Positions 53,952 to 61,678 of a stretch of DNA of 64,000 bases are shown here, piece after piece. The first letter of the stretch is position 1. Each line of letters opens with the position of its first letter. The position numbers and the translations under genes were made by a program. Below the pieces are notes generated by a model. The model saw only the letters and a list, made by a program, of their open reading frames with translations. It was not told the DNA's origin and did not search any database. Where the stretch lies: positions 13,690 to 77,689 of the forward strand of contig NZ_JAKOOW010000025.1 of the NCBI RefSeq assembly GCF_022288825.1. Reading direction: 5' to 3'. This DNA is from Kingella pumchi (GTDB lineage Bacteria; Pseudomonadota; Gammaproteobacteria; Burkholderiales; Neisseriaceae).

Positions 53952-54200
53952 TCAATCCCAATAGCGGTAACGGCGGTGGCGTCGCGGCGGCGGCGGATAA
54001 ACCACCGGCGGCGCTTCCTGGTAAATCACCGTTGTTCCCGGCGGGGCGTGGACGTGGACGGTTTTATTAACGGTGGTACGGCTTTCCACCGGCAGATCGA
54101 GCACCGCCACGCGGCCGTCGGGCGTTTCGGCGTACATGCAGCCGCCCAAAAGCAGCAGGGGCAGCAGCGCGGGAAGAATCACAAAGCGGCAGCGGCGCAC
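53952..54200 (-). CDS. Small lipoprotein of unknown function
   Basis: Read from the GTG at 54200 (AAAGGATGCCGCC before it), an 82-residue protein with signal FVILPALLPLLLLGGC; the lipobox is LGGC. The mature tail is rich in proline and arginine and ends PPPPRRHRRYRYWD. An ATG at 54281 would put 27 hydrophilic residues before the signal, so the GTG is preferred. Function unknown. Confidence 0.65.
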   Translation of the reverse strand: MRRCRFVILPALLPLLLLGGCMYAETPDGRVAVLDLPVESRTTVNKTVHVHAPPGTTVIYQEAPPVVYPPPPRRHRRYRYWD

Positions 54201-54290
54201 GGCGGCATCCTTTGCATTTGTGCCGTGTAGGATATGCACGATCCGTACCGCATCGGACGCCGGACGCCTGACTTTCAACATGCGAACGCC

Positions 54291-54716
54291 TCACCGCGCT
54301 GCGGGTTGCGCGAACCCAAGCACGTACCCGTTGAGATCCTTAACGTAGAACTCTTTCATACCGTAGAAGGTATCGTGCAAGTCGCGTACAACTTCACATT
54401 GCGTCTTCAGTCGAGCAGCGAGCGTTTCCAAATCGTCGACCTCGAAATACAGCACGGCACTGCTGCTGATGTCGGCGGAATCCGCAAAGGCGGGGACGTT
54501 ATCGCGCAGGCTCTTTTGCTCCTGCAGCATAAGCTCGATATCGCCGTTCTTGATCAGTGCGTAAACCAGAACCTTGTTGGGGTCATACTGGGAGAGAATT
54601 TCCTCGGATCCCATCGGAACACTCATCACATGCTGGAAGCCCAGCACGTCAGCATAAAATTCGATGGACTTGTTGACATCCGCAACCATCATGTTACACC
54701 ACAGTTTTTTCAGCAT
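54291..54716 (-). CDS. VOC/glyoxalase-fold protein
   Basis: A 141-residue vicinal oxygen chelate protein (MLKKLWCNMMVADVNKSIEFYADVLGFQ... , in family terms a glyoxalase/bleomycin-resistance-type protein). The end is YVKDLNGYVLGFAQP. Substrate unknown. AAAAAAGGAACAAATC precedes the ATG at 54716. Its codons look less G/C-biased than those of neighbours, a hint of transfer. Confidence 0.85.
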   Translation of the reverse strand: MLKKLWCNMMVADVNKSIEFYADVLGFQHVMSVPMGSEEILSQYDPNKVLVYALIKNGDIELMLQEQKSLRDNVPAFADSADISSSAVLYFEVDDLETLAARLKTQCEVVRDLHDTFYGMKEFYVKDLNGYVLGFAQPAAR

Positions 54717-54815
54717 GATTTGTTCCTTTTTTGAACATTGAAAAAATGCGCCGTCAGGTACGCGATGCAGCAAGGGTGGCGAGCGTTTTCAGGCTGCCGC
54801 GCCCTGCACTTAACC

Positions 54816-55466
54816 TTAAAAGGTAAATTTGCTTTTTTTCTTCGGCCGTTTTTCGTCGAGATAGGCGGTCATGGTGTCGAACAGCACTTTTTCGCTGAAG
54901 CTGTCGCCTTCGCGGCGGATCAGGCGACAGCGTTGGACGGGGGCGTGGCCGGTAACCACCACCATGCGGCCGGTTTTGCTCAGGCGCTCGCGCAGGCCTT
55001 CGGGCAGCTCGCGCAGGGCGCCGCCAACGTAGATGGCGTCGTAGCTTTCGCCGTTTTTCATCAGGCCGTCGCCGTGGCGCAGTTCGACGTTTTTATAACC
55101 CAGTTTTTCTAGCACGCGGCGGGCGGCATCCAGCTGGGTTTCGTCCATATCGTAGCTGTGGACGCGGCCGCCGAGCGTGGCGAGTAAGGCGGTGGCATAG
55201 CCGGAGCCGGTGCCGATTTCGAGCACGCGGTCGTCTTTGCCCAATTCCAGCCCCTGCACCATGCGGGCGACGATTTTCGGCTCCAGCATCATGCTGCCGT
55301 TGGGCAGGGTCAGGGCGGTGTCGGCATAGGCGTAGCCGCGCTGGTCGGGCTGGACGAACTCTTCGCGCGGGATGTTGTCCAGCGCGTCCAAAAGGTCGAA
55401 ATCCAATACGTCCCACGGGCGGATCTGCTGTTCCACCATATTAAAACGGGCTTTGTCGAAATCCAT
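54816..55466 (-). CDS. pcm: Protein-L-isoaspartate O-methyltransferase
   Basis: A 216-residue repair methyltransferase. MVEQQIRPWDVLD start region, PNGSMMLEPKIVARM and the SAM motif VLEIGTGSGYATALLA are typical. A TATAAT at 55507-55502 on the minus strand is a likely -10. Confidence 0.92.
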   Translation of the reverse strand: MDFDKARFNMVEQQIRPWDVLDFDLLDALDNIPREEFVQPDQRGYAYADTALTLPNGSMMLEPKIVARMVQGLELGKDDRVLEIGTGSGYATALLATLGGRVHSYDMDETQLDAARRVLEKLGYKNVELRHGDGLMKNGESYDAIYVGGALRELPEGLRERLSKTGRMVVVTGHAPVQRCRLIRREGDSFSEKVLFDTMTAYLDEKRPKKKSKFTF

Positions 55467-55501
55467 ATCCGGCTCACAGTATGAAAGAAAAAAACGGCGC
55501 G

Positions 55502-55507
55502 ATTATA
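55502..55507 (-). promoter_or_regulatory. -10 element before pcm
   Basis: TATAAT on the minus strand, 36 bp before the pcm ATG. The -35 is unclear (TGTTAA at 17 bp). Confidence 0.4.
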
Positions 55508-55559
55508 GCGGTTTTGCGCCGCCTTTAACAGTAATGAACGCGGCGGCGCACAGCGCGAA

Positions 55560-55591
55560 ACAGGCAGCCTGAAAAGCGTTTCAGGCTGCCT
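55560..55591. terminator. Uptake-sequence hairpin after terD
   Basis: ACAGGCAGCCTGAAA and TTTCAGGCTGCCTG pair around AGCG. It lies 23 bp past the terD stop on the minus strand. Confidence 0.65.
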
Positions 55592-55613
55592 GCGGGTTTG
55601 GCCGGCTCAAGGT

Positions 55614-56189
55614 TTATACGTTGACGCCGTAGTTTTTCGCCAAGGGGCCGAGACCACCTTTGAAACCCTGGCCGATGGCGCGGAATTTCCATTCGCCGTT
55701 GTGGCGGTACACTTCGCCGAAAATCATTGCGGTTTCCACCGAAGCATCTTCCGACAGGTCGAAACGCGCCACTTCGACATTGGTGTCGGCGTTTACGCAG
55801 CGGATAAAGGCGCTGGATACCTGGCCGAAGTTTTGGTTGCGCTGCTCGGCTTCGTGGATGGTTACGGTTACGGCGATTTTTTCCACGTCGGCAGGAACCT
55901 GGTCGAGATTGATGATGATGCTTTCGTCGTCGCCGTCGCCTTCGCCGGTGCGGTTGTCGCCGGTGTGTTCCACCGAACCGTCGGCCGATTTGGTCTGGTT
56001 GTAGAAGATGAAGTCGGCATCGGAACGGACTTTGCCCGAAGCGTTGAGCAGGAAGGCGCTGCCGTCCAAGTCAAACGCTGCGCCGTCGGTGGCACGCACG
56101 TCCCAACCCAAGCCGATCAGCATTTTTTTCATGCCCGGTGCTTCTTTGCTCAAGCTGACGTTGCCGCCTTTTTGCAAACTGATTGCCAT
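55614..56189 (-). CDS. terD: TerD-family calcium-binding stress protein
   Basis: A 191-residue single TerD domain: LQKGGNVSLSKEAPG start, DFIFYNQTKSADGSVEHTGDN with the acidic calcium-binding residues, and FGEVYRHNGEWKFRAIGQGF. The acidic loop GEGDGDDES is conserved in the family. It is 20 kb from terY-terA, so the ter genes are split. Confidence 0.95.
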   Translation of the reverse strand: MAISLQKGGNVSLSKEAPGMKKMLIGLGWDVRATDGAAFDLDGSAFLLNASGKVRSDADFIFYNQTKSADGSVEHTGDNRTGEGDGDDESIIINLDQVPADVEKIAVTVTIHEAEQRNQNFGQVSSAFIRCVNADTNVEVARFDLSEDASVETAMIFGEVYRHNGEWKFRAIGQGFKGGLGPLAKNYGVNV

Positions 56190-56236
56190 AAATGTCTCCT
56201 GTCGGTTGTGAAAAAGCGCGAAGCCGCGCGCTGCGG

Positions 56237-56264
56237 ATTATAAGGCCGAACGGCGCTTTTGCAA
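56237..56264 (-). promoter_or_regulatory. terD promoter
   Basis: Minus strand TTGCAA (56264-56259), 16 bp, TATAAT (56242-56237), 48 bp before the terD ATG. Confidence 0.65.
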
Positions 56265-56300
56265 CGGGAAAAACACGCCGGACGGCGTTTTTGCCACAGC

Positions 56301-56332
56301 AAAAGGCAGCCTGAAAGTTTCAGGCTGCCTGC
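56301..56332. terminator. Uptake-sequence hairpin upstream of dinG
   Basis: AAAGGCAGCCTGAAA and TTTCAGGCTGCCTG face each other with almost no loop, between the divergent terD and dinG genes. Confidence 0.4.
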
Positions 56333-56463
56333 GGGGCTTTCAGGCTGCCGGCAGGGCGGCCAAAAATCCCAGCATGCGGCGGGCGCTTGCACTAAAATAC
56401 GCGCCCTGCCGCGGGGCGCGCGATGTCCGTGCCGCCGTTGCAGGCAGCCTGAAAAATTTTGCC

Positions 56464-58617
56464 ATGCTCACCGAACTCGAAAAAAACGCCATCCGCGACC
56501 ACTACCGTACCCTGGCCGACAACCTGCCCAATTTCCGCCCGCGCGCCGCCCAGCGCGAGATGATTGCGGCGGTGGCCAACGCTTTTTCGCGCACCCTGAC
56601 CGCCGAGGGCGGGGCAGGGCAGCCTGAAAACGGCGAGGCGCCCCGTCGCGAGGGCGAGAGCATTGTGGTGGTGGAAGGGCCGACCGGCGTCGGCAAGTCG
56701 CTGGCCTATCTGTTGGCCGGCGGCATTATGGCGCAGACGCGCGGCAAGCGGCTGGTGGTCTCCAGCGCCACCGTTGCCCTGCAGGAGCAGCTGGTCGGCC
56801 GCGATTTGCCCTTTGTGGTGGCCAACAGCGGGCTGGAATTGACTTTTTCGCTGGCCAAAGGGCGCGGCCGCTATCTCTGCCCCTACCGGCTCTACCAGCT
56901 GACGCAGAACAACGCCCAGCAGAGCCTGGCCGGTTTTGAAGCGCCGGCGGTGCTGTGGGACAAAAAACCGAAGCCGGAAGATTTGGCGCTGCTGCACGAA
57001 ATCGCCGATCGCTTTTCCCGCCGCGAATTTAACGGCGACCGCGACGAGTGGCCGGATAAAATCGACGATGCGTTGTGGCAGAAAGTGAGCAACGACAACC
57101 ACGGCTGCCTGAAATCCGCCTGCCCAAACCGCGCCGAATGCCCGTTTTATCTGGCGCGCGACACGCTGGACAAGGCTGATGTGGTGGTGGCCAACCACGA
57201 TTTGCTGATGGTGGACATCAATATGGGCGGCGGCGTGATTCTGCCGGCGCCGGAAAACAGCTTCTACTGCATCGACGAAGCCCACCACCTGCCGAAAAAG
57301 GCGCTCAACCAGTTTGCCGCCGAGCATTCGTGGCTGCAGGCGGTGTGGCTGGCGGAAAAACTGCCGCAGCAGAGCAGCAAAATTGCCGCGCTGTGCGACA
57401 AAGACGAATTGGCGATGCTGGCCGACGAAGCGGCGGAAGGTCTGCTCGAAGCGCTCAACGAATGGCAGTTCCACCTGACAGACGAGCCGGATTTGCAGGA
57501 CAAGGGCGACGGCCGCGAAAGCGTGTGGCTGTGGGAAGACGGCGAGATTCCCGAACATGTGCAGACGCTGGTGTCCAACAGCCACATCTGCGCGCAGGCG
57601 CTGCTCAAGCACGTTTGCGGCCTGCGCGACGCCCTGGCCGCCGCCCGCCGTGACAAAGAACAAAACGCCGCCCAAATCGATCGCACCGCCAGCGAGTTCG
57701 GCGTTTTCGTCGCCCGCGCCGAGCAGGTGGCGGCGGTGTGGGAGTTGCTGGCCGCCACCCGCAGCGACGACAAAGAAGCGCCGCTGGCCAAGTGGATTGC
57801 CTGCCGCCGCGACGACAAGGCCGACTGGATATTTCACGCCAGCCCCATCAGCAGCGCGTCGGCGCTGGCAAACGGCCTGTGGCGGCGGGCGGCAGGCGCG
57901 CTGCTGACATCGGCCACTTTGCAGTCGCTGGGCAGCTTCGATCTGCTGCTGCGCCAAACCGGCTTAAGCTGGCTGCCGCAAACCACCACGCTGGCGCTGC
58001 AAAGCCCCTTCGATTTTGCCAAGCAGGGCGAACTGTATCTGCCGCCTTTGACTGCCAGCCCGAAAAACCCCGCCGCCCATACCGACGAAATCGTCGCCTG
58101 GCTGCCCAAGCTCGTCAGCGACAGCGAAGCGGTGGGCACGCTGGTGCTGTTTTCCTCGCGCAAGCAGATGCAGGAAGTGGCTTTCAGGCTGCCTGAAAGC
58201 TATCTGCCGCTGCTGTTGGTGCAGGGCGAGCAGTCGAAAGCCTCGCTGCTGGCGCAGCACCGCGAAGCGCTCTCTGCCGGCCGGCCGAGCATTATTTTCG
58301 GGCTCGACAGCTTTGCCGAAGGCCTGGATCTGCCGGGCGAAGCCTGCGTGCACGTGATTATCGCCAAGCTGCCCTTCGCCATGCCCGACAATCCCATCGA
58401 GAAAACCCAGAGCCGCTGGATCGAGCAGCGCGGCGGCCGGCCGTTTATCGAAATCACCGTGCCCGAAGCCAGCATCAAGCTGATTCAGGCCGTCGGCCGG
58501 CTGATTCGCACCGAACAGGACTACGGCCGCATCACCATACTCGACTCGCGCATCAAAACCCAGCAGTACGGCCGCCAGATGCTCGCCTGCCTGCCGCCGT
58601 TTAAGCGCATAGGCTAG
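56464..58617 (+). CDS. dinG: ATP-dependent DNA helicase DinG
   Basis: A 717-residue XPD-type helicase that unwinds R-loops and D-loops. Walker A GPTGVGKS (72-79), DEAH at 271-274, and a probable Fe-S cluster from C139, C215, C220 and C226. C-terminal motifs FGLDSFAEGLDLPG and QAVGRLIRTEQDYG. I chose the ATG at 56464 (MLTELEKNAIRDHY), which matches DinG proteins; the upstream frame is repeat DNA. Confidence 0.95.
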   Translation: MLTELEKNAIRDHYRTLADNLPNFRPRAAQREMIAAVANAFSRTLTAEGGAGQPENGEAPRREGESIVVVEGPTGVGKSLAYLLAGGIMAQTRGKRLVVSSATVALQEQLVGRDLPFVVANSGLELTFSLAKGRGRYLCPYRLYQLTQNNAQQSLAGFEAPAVLWDKKPKPEDLALLHEIADRFSRREFNGDRDEWPDKIDDALWQKVSNDNHGCLKSACPNRAECPFYLARDTLDKADVVVANHDLLMVDINMGGGVILPAPENSFYCIDEAHHLPKKALNQFAAEHSWLQAVWLAEKLPQQSSKIAALCDKDELAMLADEAAEGLLEALNEWQFHLTDEPDLQDKGDGRESVWLWEDGEIPEHVQTLVSNSHICAQALLKHVCGLRDALAAARRDKEQNAAQIDRTASEFGVFVARAEQVAAVWELLAATRSDDKEAPLAKWIACRRDDKADWIFHASPISSASALANGLWRRAAGALLTSATLQSLGSFDLLLRQTGLSWLPQTTTLALQSPFDFAKQGELYLPPLTASPKNPAAHTDEIVAWLPKLVSDSEAVGTLVLFSSRKQMQEVAFRLPESYLPLLLVQGEQSKASLLAQHREALSAGRPSIIFGLDSFAEGLDLPGEACVHVIIAKLPFAMPDNPIEKTQSRWIEQRGGRPFIEITVPEASIKLIQAVGRLIRTEQDYGRITILDSRIKTQQYGRQMLACLPPFKRIG

Positions 58618-58906
58618 GGCGGTGTTCTGCTTGTGCTAGGGCAGCCTGAAAAGCAGAATCTGCGAAAGGCAGCCTGAAAAAACGCTGTCATTAGCTTACG
58701 CAAGTCCGCTACGCCACCCCCCGCGCAGGCGGGAATCTTGCTTGGCTTGGCGTTTAATAATATCTGGAGAAACAAACCATTGCCGAAGTTCCGACAAGAT
58801 TCCCGCCTGCGCGGGAATGACGTTATTTGGAGTAATTGGGTTTGGAGCCATTTGGGCTTCTGCCCAACTTTCAGGCTGCCTTGCCCGTGCCGGTTTCGCC
58901 CCATAC
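58618..58906. other. Repeat gap between dinG and rplI
   Basis: Uptake sequences at about 58640 and 58667, a rearranged dRS3 pair (58690-58818) and one more uptake sequence at 58869. No gene. Confidence 0.75.
58690..58818. repeat. dRS3 pair with one copy split by 27 bp
   Basis: The left repeat reads ATT (58690-58692), a 27-bp insert, then CCCGCGCAGGCGGGAAT (58720-58736). The right repeat at 58799-58818 is intact. Confidence 0.65.
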
Positions 58907-58950
58907 AAAAGCAGCCTGAAAACCCTTTGACAGGTTTTCAGGCTGCTTTT
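58907..58950 (-). terminator. Terminator of the rpsF-rplI operon
   Basis: 17-bp perfect arms AAAAGCAGCCTGAAAAC / complement around a 10-nt loop, 17 bp past the rplI stop. Confidence 0.78.
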
Positions 58951-58967
58951 TGAGTTTGCGCTGCAGA

Positions 58968-59420
58968 TTAGGCGGCGGCGGGTACCACGGCAACGGTGAT
59001 GTTGGCAACGGCATCGGCGTGCAGCGCCACTTCCACTTCGTATTCGCCGACTGCTTTGAGCGGGCCGTTCGGCAGGCGGACGTTGGCTTTAACGGCTTCT
59101 ACGCCGGCGGCAACGATGGCGGCGGCGATGTCGGCATTGGTTACGGAACCGAACAGACGGCCGTCCACGCCGGCTTTCTGGGCGATGGTAATGGTTTGGC
59201 CGTCGAGTTTCTGCTGGCGTGCCTGGGCGTCGGCCAGAGCCGCTGCCTGTTTGGCTTCCAGTTCGGCGCGGCGCGCTTCAAACTCTTTCAGGTTGGCTTC
59301 GGTCGCGCGTTTGGCTTTGCCTTGCGGGATCAGAAAGTTGCGGGCATAACCGTTTTTCACGGTTACTACGTCGCCAAGGCTGCCCAAAGCTGCGACTCTT
59401 TCCAGAAGGATAATTTGCAT
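58968..59420 (-). CDS. rplI: 50S ribosomal protein L9
   Basis: A 150-residue L9 with conserved N-terminus MQIILLERVAALGSLGDVV and KNGYARNFLIPQGKA; long central helix and C-terminal domain. Last gene of the rpsF-priB-rpsR-rplI operon. Confidence 0.97.
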   Translation of the reverse strand: MQIILLERVAALGSLGDVVTVKNGYARNFLIPQGKAKRATEANLKEFEARRAELEAKQAAALADAQARQQKLDGQTITIAQKAGVDGRLFGSVTNADIAAAIVAAGVEAVKANVRLPNGPLKAVGEYEVEVALHADAVANITVAVVPAAA

Positions 59421-59435
59421 GGTTCGGACTCCTGA

Positions 59436-59666
59436 TTATTTGTGTTGGTCGGTGTAGGGCAGCAAGGCCAGGAAACGGGCGCGTTTCACGGCTACGGCCA
59501 GCTGGCGCTGGTAGTGGGCTTTGGTGCCGGTGATGCGGGCGGGGATGATTTTGCCGTTTTCGGTGATGAAGTCTTTCAGCAATTCAACCTGTTTGTAATC
59601 CACTTCTTGGATTTTTTCTGCCGTAAAGCGGCAGTATTTTCTGCGTTTGAATGTTTGACGAGCCAT
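59436..59666 (-). CDS. rpsR: 30S ribosomal protein S18
   Basis: A 76-residue S18, start MARQTFKRRKYCRFTAEKI, end ALLPYTDQHK. Between priB and rplI with 5- and 15-bp gaps. Confidence 0.97.
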   Translation of the reverse strand: MARQTFKRRKYCRFTAEKIQEVDYKQVELLKDFITENGKIIPARITGTKAHYQRQLAVAVKRARFLALLPYTDQHK

Positions 59667-59671
59667 TGTCG

Positions 59672-59968
59672 TTAACCTTTATGTGTTTGAATATGTTGGA
59701 TGCGCAACACGGGATAATGGGTTTTCAGGCTGCGTTGGGCGAGAAATCCCGCCACGTCCACCTGTTCGCCCTCGCGGTGCTGCCATGCTTGGGCGTCCGA
59801 GCCGATGATTTTGCCGGCCAGTTCGAATTTGGCCAGATAGGGCGAGCCGTTGTCCTGCTGCCAAGATTCGTGGCTGAGCACCACATCCAGCACCGGCACG
59901 CCGGCGGGGGTGTAGCGCAGGGCGCCAACTTTGTGCAAAACCGCGCTCAGACGGAAAGTATTTTCCAA
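59672..59968 (-). CDS. priB: Primosomal replication protein N
   Basis: A 98-residue single OB-fold protein that helps PriA restart replication. Motifs LRYTPAGVPVLDVVLSHES and KFELAGKIIG. It starts 1 bp after the rpsF stop, consistent with the usual neisserial operon. It is not an SSB, which would be longer with an acidic tail. Confidence 0.94.
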   Translation of the reverse strand: MENTFRLSAVLHKVGALRYTPAGVPVLDVVLSHESWQQDNGSPYLAKFELAGKIIGSDAQAWQHREGEQVDVAGFLAQRSLKTHYPVLRIQHIQTHKG

Positions 59969-59969
59969 A

Positions 59970-60353
59970 TCAGGATTCTGCGCTTTCAGCAGAAGCGGGA
60001 GCTGTGGTTTCGCCGCTCAGCAGGTTTTTGGATTTTTCTTCTTTCATCATCGGAGAAGCCTCGGTAACGGCGGCTTTCTTCTGGATGGTCAGATGGCGCA
60101 GTACCGCGTCGTTGAAGCGGAAGGCGGTTTCCAGCTCTTCCAAAACGGCGGGGGTGGTTTCGATGTTCATCAGAACATAGTGCGCTTTGTGGATTTTGTT
60201 GATGGGGTAGGCCAGCTGGCGGCGGCCCCAGTCTTCCAAGCGGTGGATGTTGCCCTGGTTTTCGCTGATCAGGGTTTTGTAGCGTTCGATCATCGCAGGC
60301 ACTTGCTCGCTCTGGTCAGGATGAACGATAAACACGATCTCATAATGACGCAT
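59970..60353 (-). CDS. rpsF: 30S ribosomal protein S6
   Basis: A 127-residue S6, start MRHYEIVFIVHPDQSEQVP; first gene of the operon. The tail after residue 100 (KAAVTEASPMMKEEKSKNLL...) is the variable, unstructured part. AAGGAGACAACATG at the start. Confidence 0.97.
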   Translation of the reverse strand: MRHYEIVFIVHPDQSEQVPAMIERYKTLISENQGNIHRLEDWGRRQLAYPINKIHKAHYVLMNIETTPAVLEELETAFRFNDAVLRHLTIQKKAAVTEASPMMKEEKSKNLLSGETTAPASAESAES

Positions 60354-60425
60354 GTTGTCTCCTTACGGTTTAAAAACAGCCTTCAGCCATGCGGGCGCGT
60401 GAAGGCAAGGTTGGCAAAGCCGCGC

Positions 60426-60454
60426 ATTATAGTCCGTGCGTTTGTGGCGGGCAA
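60426..60454 (-). promoter_or_regulatory. rpsF operon promoter
   Basis: Minus strand TTGCCC (60454-60449), 17 bp, TATAAT (60431-60426), 73 bp before the rpsF ATG. Identical hexamers and spacing to the rpmB promoter. Confidence 0.72.
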
Positions 60455-60554
60455 GTTTTGCGTGGTTTTTCAGGCAGCCTGAAAGGGTTTCAGGCTGCTT
60501 TGGGCGTTTGCAAAGACGGCTGCGGCGCTTGCCGCTGCGTTTCAGGCTGCCCGT

Positions 60555-61379
60555 TTAATGCTGGCAGCCGGCGCAGAAAAAAGTGCCGCGCTGGCCGAGT
60601 ACGGTTTTTTCGATATGGCCGCCGCAGCGCGGGCAGACTTGCCCCTGGCGGCCGTAAACGGCGTATTCCTGCTGGAAATAGCCGCTGTGGCCGCTGCTGT
60701 CGGTGAAGTCGCGCAGGGTGCTGCCGCCGGCGGCGATGGCGCGCTCGAGCACGGTTTTGATGCAGCTGGCCAGCATTTCGCATTCTTCGGCGCTTAAGGA
60801 ATTGGCGGCGCGGTCGGGGCGGATGCCGGCGGCAAACAGGCTTTCGTTGGCGTAGATATTGCCGACGCCAACGACCACGGCGTTGTCCATCAGCGCGGTT
60901 TTGACCGGCCGTTTCAGGCTGCTTAGGCGCCGGTGCAGATAGCTGCCGTCAAATTCGTCCGTCAGCGGCTCCGGCCCCAGCGCGGCGAGCAACGGGTGGT
61001 GTTCGGCGGCGCCGGCAAACCACAGCACCAGGCCGAAACGGCGCGGGTCGCGGTAGCGCAGCACGGTGCCGTCGCTAAAGGCGATGTCCAGATGGTCGTG
61101 CTTTTGCGGCTCGGGGTGCGGCGCATCGGGCAGCAGGATTTTCAGGCTGCCCGACATGCCCAGATGGATCAGCAGCACGCCGGTGGCAAAACGGATCAGC
61201 AGGTATTTGGCGCGGCGACTGCATTCGAGCACCGTTTCGCCGGCCAGCGTGGCGCCGAGTGTTTCAGGAACAGGCTGGCGCAGCTTGGCCTGGCGCACGG
61301 TAACGGCGGCGACGGTGCGTCCTTCGATATGCGGCGCAACGCCGCGCAGCACGGTTTCGACTTCCGGCAGTTCGGGCAT
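60555..61379 (-). CDS. mutM: Formamidopyrimidine-DNA glycosylase
   Basis: A 274-residue Fpg for 8-oxoguanine and formamidopyrimidines. The catalytic N-terminus is MPELPEVE (P2, E3), with HLGMSGSLKI carrying K57-type contacts and a C-terminal zinc finger CPRCG...CAGC. The GSLK of the HLGMSGSLK motif is encoded by an uptake-like sequence. ATG at 61379. Confidence 0.96.
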   Translation of the reverse strand: MPELPEVETVLRGVAPHIEGRTVAAVTVRQAKLRQPVPETLGATLAGETVLECSRRAKYLLIRFATGVLLIHLGMSGSLKILLPDAPHPEPQKHDHLDIAFSDGTVLRYRDPRRFGLVLWFAGAAEHHPLLAALGPEPLTDEFDGSYLHRRLSSLKRPVKTALMDNAVVVGVGNIYANESLFAAGIRPDRAANSLSAEECEMLASCIKTVLERAIAAGGSTLRDFTDSSGHSGYFQQEYAVYGRQGQVCPRCGGHIEKTVLGQRGTFFCAGCQH

Positions 61380-61678
61380 GGTTTTCTTTCTGAATAAATG
61401 GCGCGGGCAAAAGCAAAAACGGTTTTCAGGCTGCTTTCGGATTTGCATCGATACGGACGGTACAGGCAGCCTGAAAGCCAAAAAACGCGCGAAACAAAGT
61501 TTCAGGCTGCCTGCCGTGCTCTTATTGTAACAAGCGCGGCGGGCGGGGAAGAAACCGCGGTGCGCTTGGCGGCGGGGTGGAAAGACTTTTCAGGCTGCTT
61601 TTGCCGGCGATGGTGGCGACGGCTGCGGCTTATGTTAAAGTAGCGCCTTTTTCGCCGAGCCCTTGTGAGGATATGCCC
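61380..61678. other. Gap between divergent mutM and TPR genes
   Basis: Contains four uptake sequences (about 61423, 61463, 61499, 61588), the middle two forming a loose inverted pair. A promoter was not clearly seen. Confidence 0.6.
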
